A DNA stretch of 64,000 nt from contig CM017564.1 in NCBI GenBank assembly GCA_007844125.1, positions 17,160,094 to 17,224,093 of the forward strand, read 5' to 3'. A program made the position numbers and the translations under genes. Origin of the DNA: Sinonovacula constricta (lineage: Eukaryota > Mollusca > Bivalvia > Cardiida > Solecurtidae). Numbering within the stretch: position 1 is the stretch's first letter; each line of letters opens with the position of its first letter. A model generated the notes under the pieces. That model did no database searches. It saw only the letters and a list, made by a program, of their open reading frames with translations, and was not told the origin of the DNA. Shown piece after piece: positions 11,001 to 21,840 of the stretch.

Positions 11001-12231
11001 GATCAATCTTGGAAAAATATCTAGATCCAGCAAGAACATCAATAGTATCATTGAACCTAGGCAGCATATATGCATCTTTCTTTGTACGGTTGTTGAGTAT
11101 TCTCCAGTCAATACAGAAGCGAAGTGTTCCACAAGGCTTTCTGACTAAAACAACGTTTGATGAGAAAGGAGACTCTGATTCTCTAATAATACATGCATCT
11201 AAAAGTTCTTTGATGTGCTGTCTTACTTCCTCATACATTGCTGGTGGTATCTTACGGTAAGGATCCTTAAATGGGGTCTCGTCCTCAAGAACAATACGAT
11301 GTTTGGCCGAATCAGTGACACCAATTTCTTTAGTAGACCTACAAAACACATGTTCCAATTTGTTCAACAGGCTGAAAAATTGAGTTACCTGTTCTGGAGT
11401 AAGATGCGATACATCTACAGAAATATCATTGATTGGAGATTCAGGGTTAGATACATGTGATGTCATAGAGGTGATGTCATCAATTACATGAGCTTGAGAG
11501 ATGGTACAAATATTTGACCTGGGATTGATTGAAATGGTTTTAGCAGTCATGTTACAAATCATCACAGGGAATTTTGCAAGAGAATTATTTGTGACATTTA
11601 TCACCCTAGGACAAACTGAGTATCCATGGAATATATCTGGAGATTCTGTGACAACTGAAAAAATTGAGGGATCAATATTCCTTGCTATACCATTTACAGT
11701 GACAGTCTCAAATGGGGAAATGTTTATGGTTTTCTTACCACATAATTTCACTGGATATGTATGTGAAACCAAAGAATCAACAGCAATCTGCCATTCTTCT
11801 GAAAGATGAATCCCAACAGTTGACTCACCAAGATACGACTTGTACCTTCTCAGAACATTTGTTCCAATGATCACTGGACATAATCTGTTGAACTCATTGT
11901 CAGGAATTACTAAAATTGGGGTGTCAAGTTTGAAACAAGACAAAGATGGAATAGAGACTTCAATCTCTGCGTATCCCAGATAACTGAGAGATGAACCATC
12001 TGCAAGTGAAAGATTTAGTCCAAGAGAATCTAGAGGATGAAGTATAACACTAGGACTCAGAGATCTAAAAAGTGAATGACTTATGGTGGATACCATTGAA
12101 CCAGTGTCCAACAGACATTTGTAGTTTACACTATTTAGAGAAACAAACTGTTCATTTTCAGTACCAATGAGTCTATCAACTAATATCTCATCTTTCTGGG
12201 CAACCCCTTTACCTTCCCCTGTATTGCCCAC
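8035..12231 (-). CDS. pol: Pol polyprotein (PR-RT-RH-IN)
   Basis: An uninterrupted 1398-residue ORF. Aspartic protease: LLDTGSMVST at about residue 42. Reverse transcriptase: about 320-560, with YLDDILIFS near 473. RNase H: about 630-750, beginning IVHTDASSSGLGAVLL. Integrase zinc-binding H-H-C-C: residues near 881, 886, 916 and 919. Integrase core: D948 (SIDFL), D1007 (HSDQG) and E1043 (GSAERW), with 35 residues between the last two. A GPY/F-like stretch follows (about 1160-1210), then a Ser/Asn-rich tail ending DFEYFR. No chromodomain is seen. The first ATG lies just past the gag stop, in another frame, so expression needs frameshifting, reinitiation or another mechanism. All catalytic residues I can check are present, so the enzyme set may be functional. 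Confidence 0.95.
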   Translation of the reverse strand: MGNTGEGKGVAQKDEILVDRLIGTENEQFVSLNSVNYKCLLDTGSMVSTISHSLFRSLSPSVILHPLDSLGLNLSLADGSSLSYLGYAEIEVSIPSLSCFKLDTPILVIPDNEFNRLCPVIIGTNVLRRYKSYLGESTVGIHLSEEWQIAVDSLVSHTYPVKLCGKKTINISPFETVTVNGIARNIDPSIFSVVTESPDIFHGYSVCPRVINVTNNSLAKFPVMICNMTAKTISINPRSNICTISQAHVIDDITSMTSHVSNPESPINDISVDVSHLTPEQVTQFFSLLNKLEHVFCRSTKEIGVTDSAKHRIVLEDETPFKDPYRKIPPAMYEEVRQHIKELLDACIIRESESPFSSNVVLVRKPCGTLRFCIDWRILNNRTKKDAYMLPRFNDTIDVLAGSRYFSKIDLHSAYWQIGLDESDREKTAFSVGNLGFYEWNRMGFGLVNAPATFQRCMEKCMGDMHLRECLVYLDDILIFSTSFEDHLARVDAVFQRLSDHNLRVKPSKCEFFKPSVVYLGHVVSADGIATDPQKISSIVDWAVPTNVKTLRQFLGFTGYYRKYVHNYAQIARPLHDLLHGHSNNKGSNKSRKKITSPVKWHWDEAQQKAFDKLKEVLTTPPILGYADYSLPFIVHTDASSSGLGAVLLQEQNGIERVICYASRSLRPNERNYPAHKLEFLALKWSVTDQFHDYLYGNEFVVKTDNNPLNYVTTTAKLDATMHRWLSELANYNFSMEYRSGKLNADADGLSRRYIYQDEVKAIYQAAIISAPLAGSLSDTAAPHVASEELYATEAVAKIDWKIEQSSDKVLQRVIELIEAGKISRQTLFKESLAVRKCLKHPDRLFIDKGVLYRSATVDGNQVRQLVLPFSHRNIALRGIHNDAGHQGKEKTTWLAKQRFYWPGMDADISQWVEQCDRCIRRKTPISRPFAELQTIHTSRPMELVSIDFLKLEPCKGGFENILVIVDHFTRFAQAIPCHNQSALTTAKALYEGFFRYYGFPEQLHSDQGRNFLSHTIKELCKIAGIKQSKTTPYHPMGNGSAERWNQTLLKMLGTLDNCQKSDWKLYIAPLVQAYNATKNDATGYAPHYLMYGWHPRLPVDAYLGTDPSDENTGSTSRTGYVEKLQQRLQFAYRTAAENAGKQVSKNKQYYDSKVRHTKLEVGDRVLKRKVGLQGTNKLADKWDQDIYVVVSIPNPDNPVVQVQLEGKRGPIKTLHRNLLLSCPNLVSEQSQCISGKQRCKPLLKHTSCPSTVHEDKEGKTSSDSDEEESMFAYVPTFRSTKSSSHLPDLQNYNVVSETQTNFCKSRTLDRTNRNNLSESCSHSLNHSEMTSPSTDPIESSVAQSATQPEPNAPNSSSPRVLPTRPVRQRVPPKRYGEWVTPIKANASDLEFDFEYFR

Positions 12232-12242
12232 TACAGAGGTGG

Positions 12243-13375
12243 TTACCAGTTTGTTGACCTCAGGTTGTTACTATTTCTCCTTGGATAACGGTTGTTTGGT
12301 TGACCACGTCCACCTCCACGACCTCTTAAGTTGTTCTGTGCCTGAAAAGAAGTACCATAGTGTGTGACATTTCTATTGACCTCAATTTGTTTCATAATTT
12401 GGTCGAATTTGTTATCAATTTTCTTATCTAACTGCAATACAGTTTCAGACAATTTCTTTTCAAGGGAGACAATTCTAGTCTCAAACGTGGATTCTGCAGA
12501 TACAGGAGTATCGCACCAGACGACATGCATGAAGTCTGCGTAGAACTCAACTCTTTTTCTACCTTCCTAACTTCTTTCATCAGTAAGTTGTAGTCCAATA
12601 CCGAGTCATATTTGTGTCTTGTGTTTAACTTTAGCATTTCTGAATGCAAACCAGTCCAAAATTTATGTCTGAGTAAATCATTCTTGGCTAAACCTGGCAA
12701 CTGACCTTTGGAAATAATTGACTGTAAGAGAGTTTCAAGTCTACAGGCAAAGGCAGTCACTGACTCAGTAGGGTTCTGTCTACTATTGAAAAACTCTGCA
12801 ATCAAGTCTTCTTGAGATGCAGCATCTGCAAACATTACATCTAACTTCCCAACTATTTCATCAATAGTGGCATCCTGTCCAAGTGGTATAACCATCAATC
12901 TAGCAGTACCCCTCAGAGAACCTCTCACCACATGCAGAATTTGTGCCTCAGTCAATTCATTATTACTGTGAATGCATTGCACTTCATATTTCCAGATTGT
13001 GTAAGATACCTCACCCTTGGGTAGTGGTTCATCTCCTGAGAAGCATGGTAACTTTGGCAAAGACTGTGAATAGGCAGTAAAGGGTCTAGATATACCAGGA
13101 GTTGAAGAAAAGAATGACTGTCTAGAATTGACATCTTGCTCTGGTGCTGTAATTTTACTCAAAGGAGGCGGTACTTTTGGTTTTGCTCCTTGATTACACA
13201 CCTTTATCAGATCAGCTAAGCGAGGCTGGGGAGGAGAAACCTTTTCAGCTTTGTCATCCTGATCCACTTGTAATGACTTAAACTTATCATCAATGTATCT
13301 GAAAATAAGATTCAAATCATGCTTACCATCAGTCATATTCAGATCCTCCGTACTAATATCTTTTGTCTCTGCCAT
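12243..13375 (-). pseudogene. gag: Gag ORF with internal frameshift
   Basis: The first frame starts at 13375 (MAETKDISTEDLNM) and runs to 12428. It holds a retrotransposon gag-like capsid region (about residues 110-280, with PKLPCFSGDE and VTAFACRLETLLQS). A second frame covers 12530-12243 and reads VSAESTFETRIVSLEKKL, a coiled coil, then RGRGGGRGQPNNRYPRRN. The change of frame around 12480-12540 looks like a small indel, though programmed frameshifting cannot be excluded. No CCHC zinc knuckle is present; the Arg/Gly-rich tail may replace it in RNA binding. The second frame ends 11 bases before the pol ATG. Confidence 0.8.
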
Positions 13376-14795
13376 AGTATCTGGTACTATCCGTCATCAA
13401 CCTAAACTGCTAAAATTCTATGCAAAATGACATTACAAAACAATGTTCAATGTTAAAAAATCAAATATAAACTCATTTGTAAACAATGATGTATGCAAGT
13501 TATTAAACACATAAAACCCCTGAAAAATAATTGAACTATAAAGTTTCAATATCAACAGTGCAAAATATATTAATCACCATTCGAAAGCACAGCTGTAAAC
13601 CATACTGGAATTTCCCAGTGCTAAAAATAGAACCCTGTGTACCTAGCTAACTGACACTTATGTAATACACAGCACAACTAATGTACTGTCTAGCATCTAC
13701 TCTTCACTGCTGACCTAATCATTCAACACACTAACTAGCTATTTACACCTGCAGACTGATCTCCACTGTGTCCACTAACTCTACACTACACTATACTACA
13801 CTCTACCTGGCCTTATCATTGGGAAAAGTAATAGGGGACTCAATGTATTTCAGCACATGACATGAAAACAGTGTAAACGATGATCATAAAGGATGATATA
13901 AAACGGATCAAAGCAATATACAATAATATAATCTCTCACTCATTCAAATAGAGAAAACAGAAAGATAACTGTGTTAATATGTCAAGTTTTAGATGAGATA
14001 GAGGGAAGGAAGAATAAACAGACAGAAACAAAATATAATAGATAAATTTAAGCACACAATTACAACTTTTAATATCTTATTGAAAAATAAACTGCAAACA
14101 AGCTTTCTTACTCTATCATTTCACTTCATATTTGTTTGTTTAATCTCAAGAATAAAATGTATGTTTAAAAGAAATTTTAGTATCAAGCTATATGATCAAA
14201 AAGAATTATCTATAAAAAAAAAAAGATTTTGAAAATGTTTAAGAAATAACTGAAATCTCTGAAAATTAGATTTAACTAGCTTAGATTTAAAAATGACTGT
14301 CTTCAGAATATTTATCAGGAAATGACTTTGAATGTTTTATGAAAACATGTAATACTACATATTTAATTCAATAAAAATGGAAAGTATCTTTGAATAAGAA
14401 AAAATAGTAATAAATCACAAACAATATCTACAAAATTGTATTTTTAAACACAAAATTCACAAACACAGGTTCAGTTCGCGAATGAGTCCACATCCGAAGC
14501 TCCAACGCCGAAAACGAAAGCACGTGCTTAGCACTTTCTGTCACTCCATCTCGAGAGAATACACAAAGAATATTGGCCCAATACTATTAAACACAACAAA
14601 ATATTATCAAGTACAGATAATATCAGCGCGTGTAATGTGTGCACACAGAAAAAAAATCGCTAGCTAGCTCTCTAAAACAGGCAAACTCACTCGTCTTCGG
14701 GTTGACAAACCTCTGGTCCGTTGAGTCGCTCAGGATAGGCTGAATACCTGGCTACGCTGTAGTTTCAAACTCCCGTTCCCGGCCGGGGAGCCATA
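13376..14795 (-). other. LTR element leader with primer-binding-like site
   Basis: About 1.4 kb separates gag from the 5' LTR, unusually long for this class, and holds no credible ORF. Directly inside the LTR, two bases away, the minus strand reads TGGCTCCCCGGCCGGGAACG (plus-strand 14774-14793). Its complement ends in CCA and looks like the 3' end of a tRNA, closest by eye to tRNA-Asp but not exact. Confidence 0.65.
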
Positions 14796-15519
14796 TGTAA
14801 CCAGGGTTTTATAATGATAAAGAAAGTAATTTCTTTTCCAAGGTCTTGTTTATTGTGTATTTGAAGAACGGGAGTGTAACTCAAACTGTAACCTAAAATA
14901 AAATTAACAATTCTAAGAAAAAGGAAAATATCTTGCATTAAGGAAGTGAAAAACATTGTTATAGAGAGTTGTAGAAATAGGTGGAAATAGAAAGATGGAG
15001 AAGTAGATACAGAGAAGTTCATTACAATAATTCTATTTCATTACGGTAATTCAAAGTAACAATTCACATATTGCTAAACATCTCAAACATTTCAATTAAA
15101 CAATTCAAACTATTGCATTATACAGTAATACATATATTTAAAATAAAAAGAAACTCACCAGGTTATTCATAAAGTAGTAGGCTTAGTAATTCTTAATAAC
15201 ATGGCAGTGACTTGCTCGATTGGTGGCAAGGAGAGGACTGACTTTAGATAGAGACGGCTAGAGAAGGTGATGAGAAAGCATGTGAAAAGTGTGCAAGAGC
15301 GGGAAAATTAGTGGTGTCATGAATATTAATTAGAAAGATATTGTCTCATCCAATCCAAACATCTTGCATCCAAACTAATGAATATTTATACTGGAAAGAT
15401 ATTTATAGAAATACAGGTATGGACAACTGGATATTGACTGTGTAATTTAAGTGAGTAAAGTATAGGGGTATAATATAGGGATATGATATAGGGATATATG
15501 ATACACAAATTATGCTACA
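14796..15519 (-). repeat. 5' LTR
   Basis: Partner of 6775-7492 with the same TGTAACC start and a ctaca end. It carries an extra atatgatataggg-type duplication and lacks the 7-bp tactggg present in the other LTR. The rest appears identical. In element sense it should contain the promoter. Confidence 0.9.
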
Positions 15520-15812
15520 CTATATTAATACGAGTTGTAACTCTCTTACCAGGATTGAGACATTGTAATTTGTTTGTACTATATTTATACGAGTTGTTAC
15601 TCTCTTATCAGGATTGAGACATTGTAATGTGTCTGTACTATATTTATACGAGTTGTAACTCTCTTACCAGGATTGAGACATTATAGTGTGTTTGTATTAT
15701 ATCTGTACGAGTTCTAGCTCTATTACCAAGATTGAGTCATTGTAATGTGTTGGTACTATATTTGTACACGTACTAACTCTATTACCAGGATTGAGACATT
15801 GTAATGTTTTTC
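15520..15812. repeat. 59-bp minisatellite, right part
   Basis: Five further units of the array seen at 6399-6757. It starts mid-unit at ctatattaatacgag, showing that the LTR element landed inside a pre-existing array. Confidence 0.85.
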
Positions 15813-16173
15813 GACCAAGTGTCTAAAAGGATTTTGTTTGTCCACAGTTATTAACTTTCGTATCCATACAATATATATTTACGGAGATTATATTAGATTA
15901 CAGGTAATGAGGACATTTAAGTTGTTTATTGAGAGAAGTAATCAATTGCATTCTTATCTTTTACATTACATTACATTTTATTTTATTTAAGAAATAGTTG
16001 ATATCAATGAGGACCCTAGTCAGCCGAGGGAGTAATGTGGACCGAAGCGCAGCGAACCATTGTTTGCTTCTTGAACGTGATTAATATTCTTAGGAATTTT
16101 TGGTTGCCGAGCCTTTGATGTCTAAAATAAAGAGAGAAAGAGAGAAATAATGAAAAGTAAATTAAGAGTGTAA

Positions 16174-16240
<67 letters not shown>

Positions 16241-18017
16241 AGAAAGAGAGGGATAATAAAATTAAATAAAAGATGAGAATACTAACTGTCGTAGGACTAG
16301 ATTTTATATGCATCTGTTGATTTTTATCTTAGATACATGATCATTGTAAGTGTAGACTTCTTTAATAAAATTGTCTATTCGCATTATTTAAATCAATGGG
16401 CAAATGGAAATAACGTATTCTAGACTTACGTAGTAACATACTGATTATCTTTTCTTGGTTCATGATCTGTGTAGATTGTTTTTCATTGTCTTATGCTTCA
16501 ACCACTGATCACTCGACAACCGGTCATTTTCAAATTATTTTCCGACATGAACCTTTTGATGTATAAGTTTATGCTACAGGAAATTATATTTCCTTAGTTA
16601 AGTATTTTACTTTGCTTTTTAATAAATTATTATTGGTAACATTTAACTGAATGATTAACTATACTCAAGGTCTTTCAAAAGAGTATTTGTAAACTTATTT
16701 GTCTAAACTGTTTTATTTTTATAAACATGATTAAAACATTGTGTAATGATATTTCCCTGTAGGCTTACACTAGAGCTCGAATCGATTATGTAAATACGTT
16801 TTACCTTCTTACATTGTGTTAACCATTTGTTATTTTCTATTTATAGATCGGTACTATTATGACGATCATGAACCCCATCTTCCATTAAATAAATATACAT
16901 TGATAGAAAGACGTTTTGTTGTTGAATTTGTTAAACCCAGCTAGTCCGGTAACATAACTACATGTAGGAAGCGTAGTATTGCGTTTGTTTTACTATCATT
17001 TTACGTTTAGAAGAATTTCTCGCTCGTGAACAAACATTTCCATTACGATTTGTTTATACACAGTAGACGGTTAGAATTCAAACCGACCAATCGTCTCGCT
17101 TTTTTCAATGCGTTTCATAACAATCCAATAAGATGCAAAAACTTAAATACATATGAGCGATTTTCGTTAGCGTACTATCATTTAGCTAACGTCTGCAGTG
17201 GAGAACGCATCTTAAAACTATGGTTTGAGAAATGCATTGAACTCGTACATTTTTAAATAAACCAATCCCTTGACATAAAAGATGTGCATCAAAACCTGCG
17301 TATAAAAATACGTAGTCTTAGTCAATCTATAGCAAGAAAATAATCTGTAGAATCGGCATAGATAAATGAGTAAAAGGATACTTACCCTGTTATGCAAAAG
17401 TTCATCGTACCAGCTAATTGTGGTAATGTACTAACAAGCTCTATCACCTCTGAGCGGTGAAGGGAGACGCACTTGTCCTTTCGCAAATACGAAATGTGGA
17501 TCCCCGTCGAGTCTCTTAAAGAATTCCAAGGCGGTAACTGATGTTTTTTTCTTTATGTGTGTTATGTCTCGTCTCTGTGTTTTTGTCACATTTGCATTTA
17601 CCTTGTTTGCCTTTGTCTACTGGTAGATAAAATTTAAATATCTGTGGAAATTTTGATAGGACATTTTCTTCTTTACCTATCCAAATTTAGTGGAAGCCTT
17701 AATTAGTAAATTATTGGCATGTTTTCATGTGCTTCATACTGTAGTATCAGCACATGTGATTACTGATAAATAAATACCGGCGCATGTCAACAGTAACTTT
17801 AAAACATATCCGCGCATGAAAGAACTGCGCCCAACGCCATATTGAAGTATTTATCGCAATATCAATGTTAATGAAGGAGGGTCTTCAAAAGAACGCAGAA
17901 GATATTACGACCGGTTTCGCTAAATAAGATTTATTTATTAAATGGCACGTTTACCAATCTACGAAATGGTTTAAAAGAATGAACAAGCCTGCAACAAACC
18001 AGTACAATATAACACAC
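15813..18017. other. Non-coding stretch with GA microsatellite and LINE-tail scrap
   Basis: No gene is recognised. A (GA)n tract spans about 16172-16238. At about 16060-16110 the words ttgtttgcttcttgaacg and attcttaggaattttt resemble the last coding codons of the LINE at 27647-28279 and may be a tiny LINE-tail remnant. The ORF at 17026-17256 has no recognisable motif. Confidence 0.45.
16172..16238. repeat. (GA)n microsatellite
   Basis: A nearly pure run of AG dinucleotides, about 33 units. Confidence 0.95.
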
Positions 18018-18019
18018 TA

Positions 18020-18305
18020 GGGTAAATACGGACAGATTCCTCTGTCAATCATACGGATACTCTCAGCCAACCGCGAGTCCGGGTTATACACACCCACATG
18101 ACATAATATAATAATAAAAATAACTTTCATTTAAGCAGAAAAAAAAAAATTATCGGGGTGCGGGTTTCGCCGAAGCCGTTGCGATTTACTTATTATTTCA
18201 AAATCCGCAAAGTGGGTAAATACGGACACCAAGAGGGAAAATACGGACACATAAAGAGGGTAATTTCGGACAACATTTTGACGGCGGGAAAGTACGGACA
18301 AATCT
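18020..18305. promoter_or_regulatory. Left subterminal TACGGACA motif array
   Basis: Copies of (G)GGWAAATACGGACA occur at about 18020, 18213, 18237 and 18283. Variants lie at about 18050 (atacggata) and 18261 (gtaatttcggaca). Such clusters next to transposon ends are usually transposase-binding sites; that role is inference here. Confidence 0.6.
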
Positions 18306-18774
18306 ATATCAGCTAAAAGATACTCCCAATTTGTTTACTATTACGCCAGAAATTAAGCAATTTATATTTTTTGCACATTGTTTTATTTTATGGTTTGAAA
18401 AATGCTGCTTATAGTGCGGAATTTTTACAATGGCAACTCTTTTCCCCAAACCATATTTATTTCTGCAGGACATTTTTGCCTACCTAATTATCTTCGTCGA
18501 TTTTATTGAAACTGTCGTAAGAATAATATTATACATCGTTTGTTCTAATTATGTTATATCGTAGCATAGGTTGTAACTAACACGTTCACTTCTTACATCG
18601 ATTACGTTACTTTGATTTTGTCTTACAGGCCACGTCTATAGCCTTTGTCAAATATATGTATTTGGGTATAAATGTAACATATTCAAGTACGGGATTTTTG
18701 TATAACAATTTCATATTCAAGTAGTTCGTGTTTATTTGTTTGTTTTTTATTTTATTATTTCTTATTTTATAAGG

Positions 18775-18775
<1 letters not shown>

Positions 18776-18810
<35 letters not shown>

Positions 18811-18822
18811 GTGTGTGTGAAG
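18776..18822. repeat. (TA)n(TG)n microsatellite
   Basis: A pure TA run followed by a short TG run, inside the DNA transposon and just past the transposase C terminus. Confidence 0.9.
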
Positions 18823-18928
18823 AAGCGTCCGCCGATAATTGCTTTCTATTTTTTCCTCTATAGTTTTGTTTGATATTGTTTCCTTTGTTTATTTTGATTG
18901 CGTTCAGCCGTCAGTCGTTTTTCGGCAA

Positions 18929-20376
18929 TCACCTCGGGACTTGTAAGTATGCGATGCCCGGTCTTTTTCCTTTCCTTATGTGATGTCTCTGGACGCATGT
19001 TGATCTTGGTTGGCAGAAAAACCGTTTCAACATCAGTTGACAACGTGCTGTCATTGTTGCCTTCCGGTTGAATCTCAATGGTCCATCTTGTATCTCGATG
19101 GTTGTTGATGAAAGAAGAGCAAGAAGCTGAGAAGCATCACTTATGCCAATGATCGGTAATATAGAATCACTACTTGACGGCAACTCAGAGGGCTTCTGTT
19201 GAACTTCAGTTACGATGCTGGGTGCGAATGCAATATCCTTAATAGCTTGTCTGTCGAGAGGGAAAATACCACAGGCAGCGAACCCGGTCGTAATGTTAGA
19301 AGGAGTCACGGTTTCTTCCCAGGCCTGTTTAAAAAGTGATGGAAATGACCATTTGTTAATCAAGTGAAGAGGGTGCTGCTGCATGAAGTCTGAGCATGCG
19401 CCATTGTATGAGCGCTTGAGCGGACCAGATACTGTTTTGTCCAGTGGTTGCAGAACATGCGTGCAGTGGGGCGGCAGTGCTAACACCTCTATGTTTTCGT
19501 CTATAACCTTTTCGAGAATAGAAAGGCTTTCGTGGGAAGAGTGGCCGTCTAAAATGAGCAACTGTGGTCGAGCTGTGCCACAGTTTTTTAGAAAAAAACT
19601 CGCTGAACCACTGCTGCCTGATTCGTCTGACATCCATCCATTTTCTTGGAAGGTCCAGACGGTACCATCAGGCGATGAGTCGGTGTTGAAGCCATGGAGT
19701 GATTTTGAGGTTTTACCCTTCGTTATTATCATTGGTGGCATTCTTTCTCCGACAGATTTACACATGCCCTTATTGTGACATTAGACGACTTGTTCGTTGT
19801 TCTTGCCAACACGGTCTTCGTGCCTTTCTGAGTGACGATTTTGACTGGCTGGTGTTCATAGTTGAACCCGCTTTCATCGCAGTTCCTTATTTAGGCTGGT
19901 TTCTGTAACAGATTTAGCTTTGTTACGATGTTGGTTAAGTCGTGAAAGTATTTGTTTACGACTTCTGGATTCATCAAAGATGACCTAACTGAAGAAAGAC
20001 GCTGTGGCTTTCGGACAGTCAGTTCAGGGTGTCGTCTTCTTACGTCATCCCACCAGTCTTTGCCGGCATGGAATTTGCGGTAGGAAGCACCTAATGCTGC
20101 CTTTTGACAAAGACGGTTTGATTTCAGCAGAATCTGTTTTCTGCTCAGCCCTACACCACATTGAGCAGCTTTTTTAATCGTTGCAATGATCTTATTCTCA
20201 ACGTCGGCAGGAACAGCCGATGGCCGTCCATGCTTGACGTGAATACCATGCTTTCCGCTGACCCTGTCTCCAATGGTCGACTTGGGCAGGTTAAACTTTT
20301 CAGCTGCCTCTCTGATAGTCAGCCCAGCCTTGACGGCTGCTACTGCATTTTTAAGGTCAGCAATGGAGTATTTCAT
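18929..20376 (-). pseudogene. pogo/Tigger-like DDE transposase, frame-shifted
   Basis: The N-terminal piece (20376-19891) starts MKYSIADLKNAVAAVKAG and reads IREAAEKFNLPKSTI, a psq-type helix-turn-helix. A second DNA-binding region follows (KDWWDDVRRRHPEL), as in CENP-B/pogo proteins. The catalytic part lies across frames. DESGFNYE (first Asp) is near 19875. LLILDGHSSH (second Asp) and CTHVLQPLDK (third Asp) are in the 19765-18929 frame, with 35 residues between the last two. Frameshifts sit at about 19890-19905 and 19757, so the product is broken. The C-terminal tail is Ser-rich. It would cut and paste DNA by recognising the element's ends; the fold assignment is by motif recognition. Confidence 0.85.
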
Positions 20377-20778
20377 GGTTTTCCCTCTTTTGGTTTACAC
20401 ATACTTTGATGGCATTGCTGGAATAAACAATGACTTGTACATAATGACGGAACAGTTAAAAGAACGGACAGATAAACGTGCAACTACACAAATACATCTT
20501 ACAGAAGACGAGACAGTTTTCTGTCTGTGAACAGACGGACGGACAAAGATTGAAAATTTAAACTGATGCATGTGGGTGAGAAAACAGACCAAGGACACAT
20601 CAAAAGGAGAAAGAGTGAAAATATGAAGCACATTGGAAAAACATAGAAATTACTACGAATATGGGAAAAGTTTGTTTACTGCAAGACACTGATAATGGCC
20701 AAGACTGTAGAACTGAAAATACAACTGTGTTTGAGACTTTTTATTTATTTAAAATATTTTGAAAATCAATTTCATATT

Positions 20779-21135
20779 CTAATGATGTTGACGGATTTCC
20801 TTGACCCGATCATCATTGTCGAGAAATCCAATACTGATATTCTGCTGTGGGCCAGTTCTTCTTGCAAACTTTTCTGGGTCTCTCTTGGCTCTTAAGTAGC
20901 TCAGTTCGTCAATAAATCCCTTTTCGAAAAACATCTTGACAATCTTGGCGTCGTCTCTTCTTATATAGGCTGCAAGGGAGCGATGATCTCTGTCTTGATA
21001 AATGCCTATTGCATTGTCGTCGAACCTGTTGCTTTTGTCAGGCGCACAGTAGTAGACTGGACCGACTTTCAGCTGTTTGCTGCCGTGGTGATGCATCCCG
21101 ACGGCAAACAAATTCCTGATGATAACATTCTTCAT
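20779..21135 (-). CDS. HIRAN-like domain ORF inside the transposon
   Basis: A 118-residue ORF beginning MKNVIIRNLFAVGMHHHG. An acceptor-like ttaactttcag lies one base before its ATG, so it may be an exon. The core has G-(x)n-L-x-V-G-P-V-Y-Y, then KSNRFDDNAIGIY, which matches the ExxNxxDxNAIxV signature of HIRAN domains, then LAAYIRRDDAKIV. HIRAN domains (HLTF, Rad5 and stand-alone bacterial forms) bind free 3' DNA ends. It lies about 400 bp upstream of the transposase, on the same strand and well inside the element ends. A role with the transposase at DNA ends is inference; it could also be a captured host exon. No stop or shift interrupts it, unlike its neighbour. Confidence 0.65.
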   Translation of the reverse strand: MKNVIIRNLFAVGMHHHGSKQLKVGPVYYCAPDKSNRFDDNAIGIYQDRDHRSLAAYIRRDDAKIVKMFFEKGFIDELSYLRAKRDPEKFARRTGPQQNISIGFLDNDDRVKEIRQHH

Positions 21136-21599
21136 TCTGAAAGTTAATATTAGATTCACTGCCTCCTTGAAAATCAGTTTTGTCCTTTACAGACAAAATA
21201 AAACGAGACAGATTGACACAGTAAAAAACATATTTGCAATTTTGTATATTTTCTTGAATAGACTAATATAGATGAGATAACAGTGCATTAGAAATGTATG
21301 TCGCAAGCGAAAAACGTAAATAGAAAGCAATTAGGAAAAAAAACAACAGAAAAAAACAACAACAGGTAGGGTCGAAGTCAGAAAAAGCGAAAAAAATCAC
21401 AATTCAGATGCCAGTTATACTGTCAAATTTATTTGTTAATAATGCTATATCTAAAATCATTTACTAGGCGTTAAATTTACTCTGCACGTGTTACTGCTGA
21501 ATAGTAAACAAATTACTATACTTAAGTACAGTGTAACATAAATGATATGAGAAAAGGTACAATAAAGGAGACACGTGTGATTTTAAATGAAGAGACAGA

Positions 21600-21840
21600 C
21601 TACCTAATTATAAAGACATAAAGATAACAACTGATATACACATACATTCAAGCCTAACCAATGTAGAGTATAGATAGACAGACAAAGAACAAAAAAAGAC
21701 GCGATAACCTACATAAAACGAGACAGGCATGATAACAACGCGATAGACAGACAAACATACACACGTAGACAAACATTCAGATAAAGACACGAATATACAG
21801 ACAAACTTACATAGACAGACATACAGACAGCCAAGCATGT
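21600..21840. repeat. ACAG/ACAT-rich imperfect tetranucleotide tract
   Basis: Low-complexity sequence made of agacagacat and acaaacatac words within the DNA transposon. The minus-strand ORF across it is Cys/Val-rich by composition and not credible as a gene. Confidence 0.6.

Larger units (their letters stand above)
6775..15519 (-). mobile_element. Ty3/gypsy LTR retrotransposon, full length
   Basis: A complete element of about 8.75 kb on the minus strand, inserted in a 59-bp minisatellite. Order in its own sense: 5' LTR (14796-15519), primer-binding-like site, leader of about 1.4 kb, gag (to 12243), pol (12231-8035), 3' untranslated region, purine-rich tract next to the LTR, 3' LTR (6775-7492). 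The pol order protease, reverse transcriptase, RNase H, integrase defines Ty3/gypsy. No envelope-like ORF is present. The LTRs look identical over about 690 bp apart from small indels near one end, so insertion was recent. No clean target duplication is seen: the base run before 6775 is aaaca, while ctata follows 15519. About 17 extra bp precede the 3' LTR. Clade within Ty3/gypsy not assigned. Confidence 0.93.

Noticed and set aside
8035..12231. Plus-strand ORFs inside the pol region
   Set aside because: Shadows of the intact minus-strand pol frame.
17026..17256. 76-codon plus-strand ORF
   Set aside because: No motif, no splice signals and AT-driven composition; length is within chance for this DNA.
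21608..21838. Cys/Val-rich minus-strand ORF
   Set aside because: Arises from the ACAG/ACAT tetranucleotide tract.
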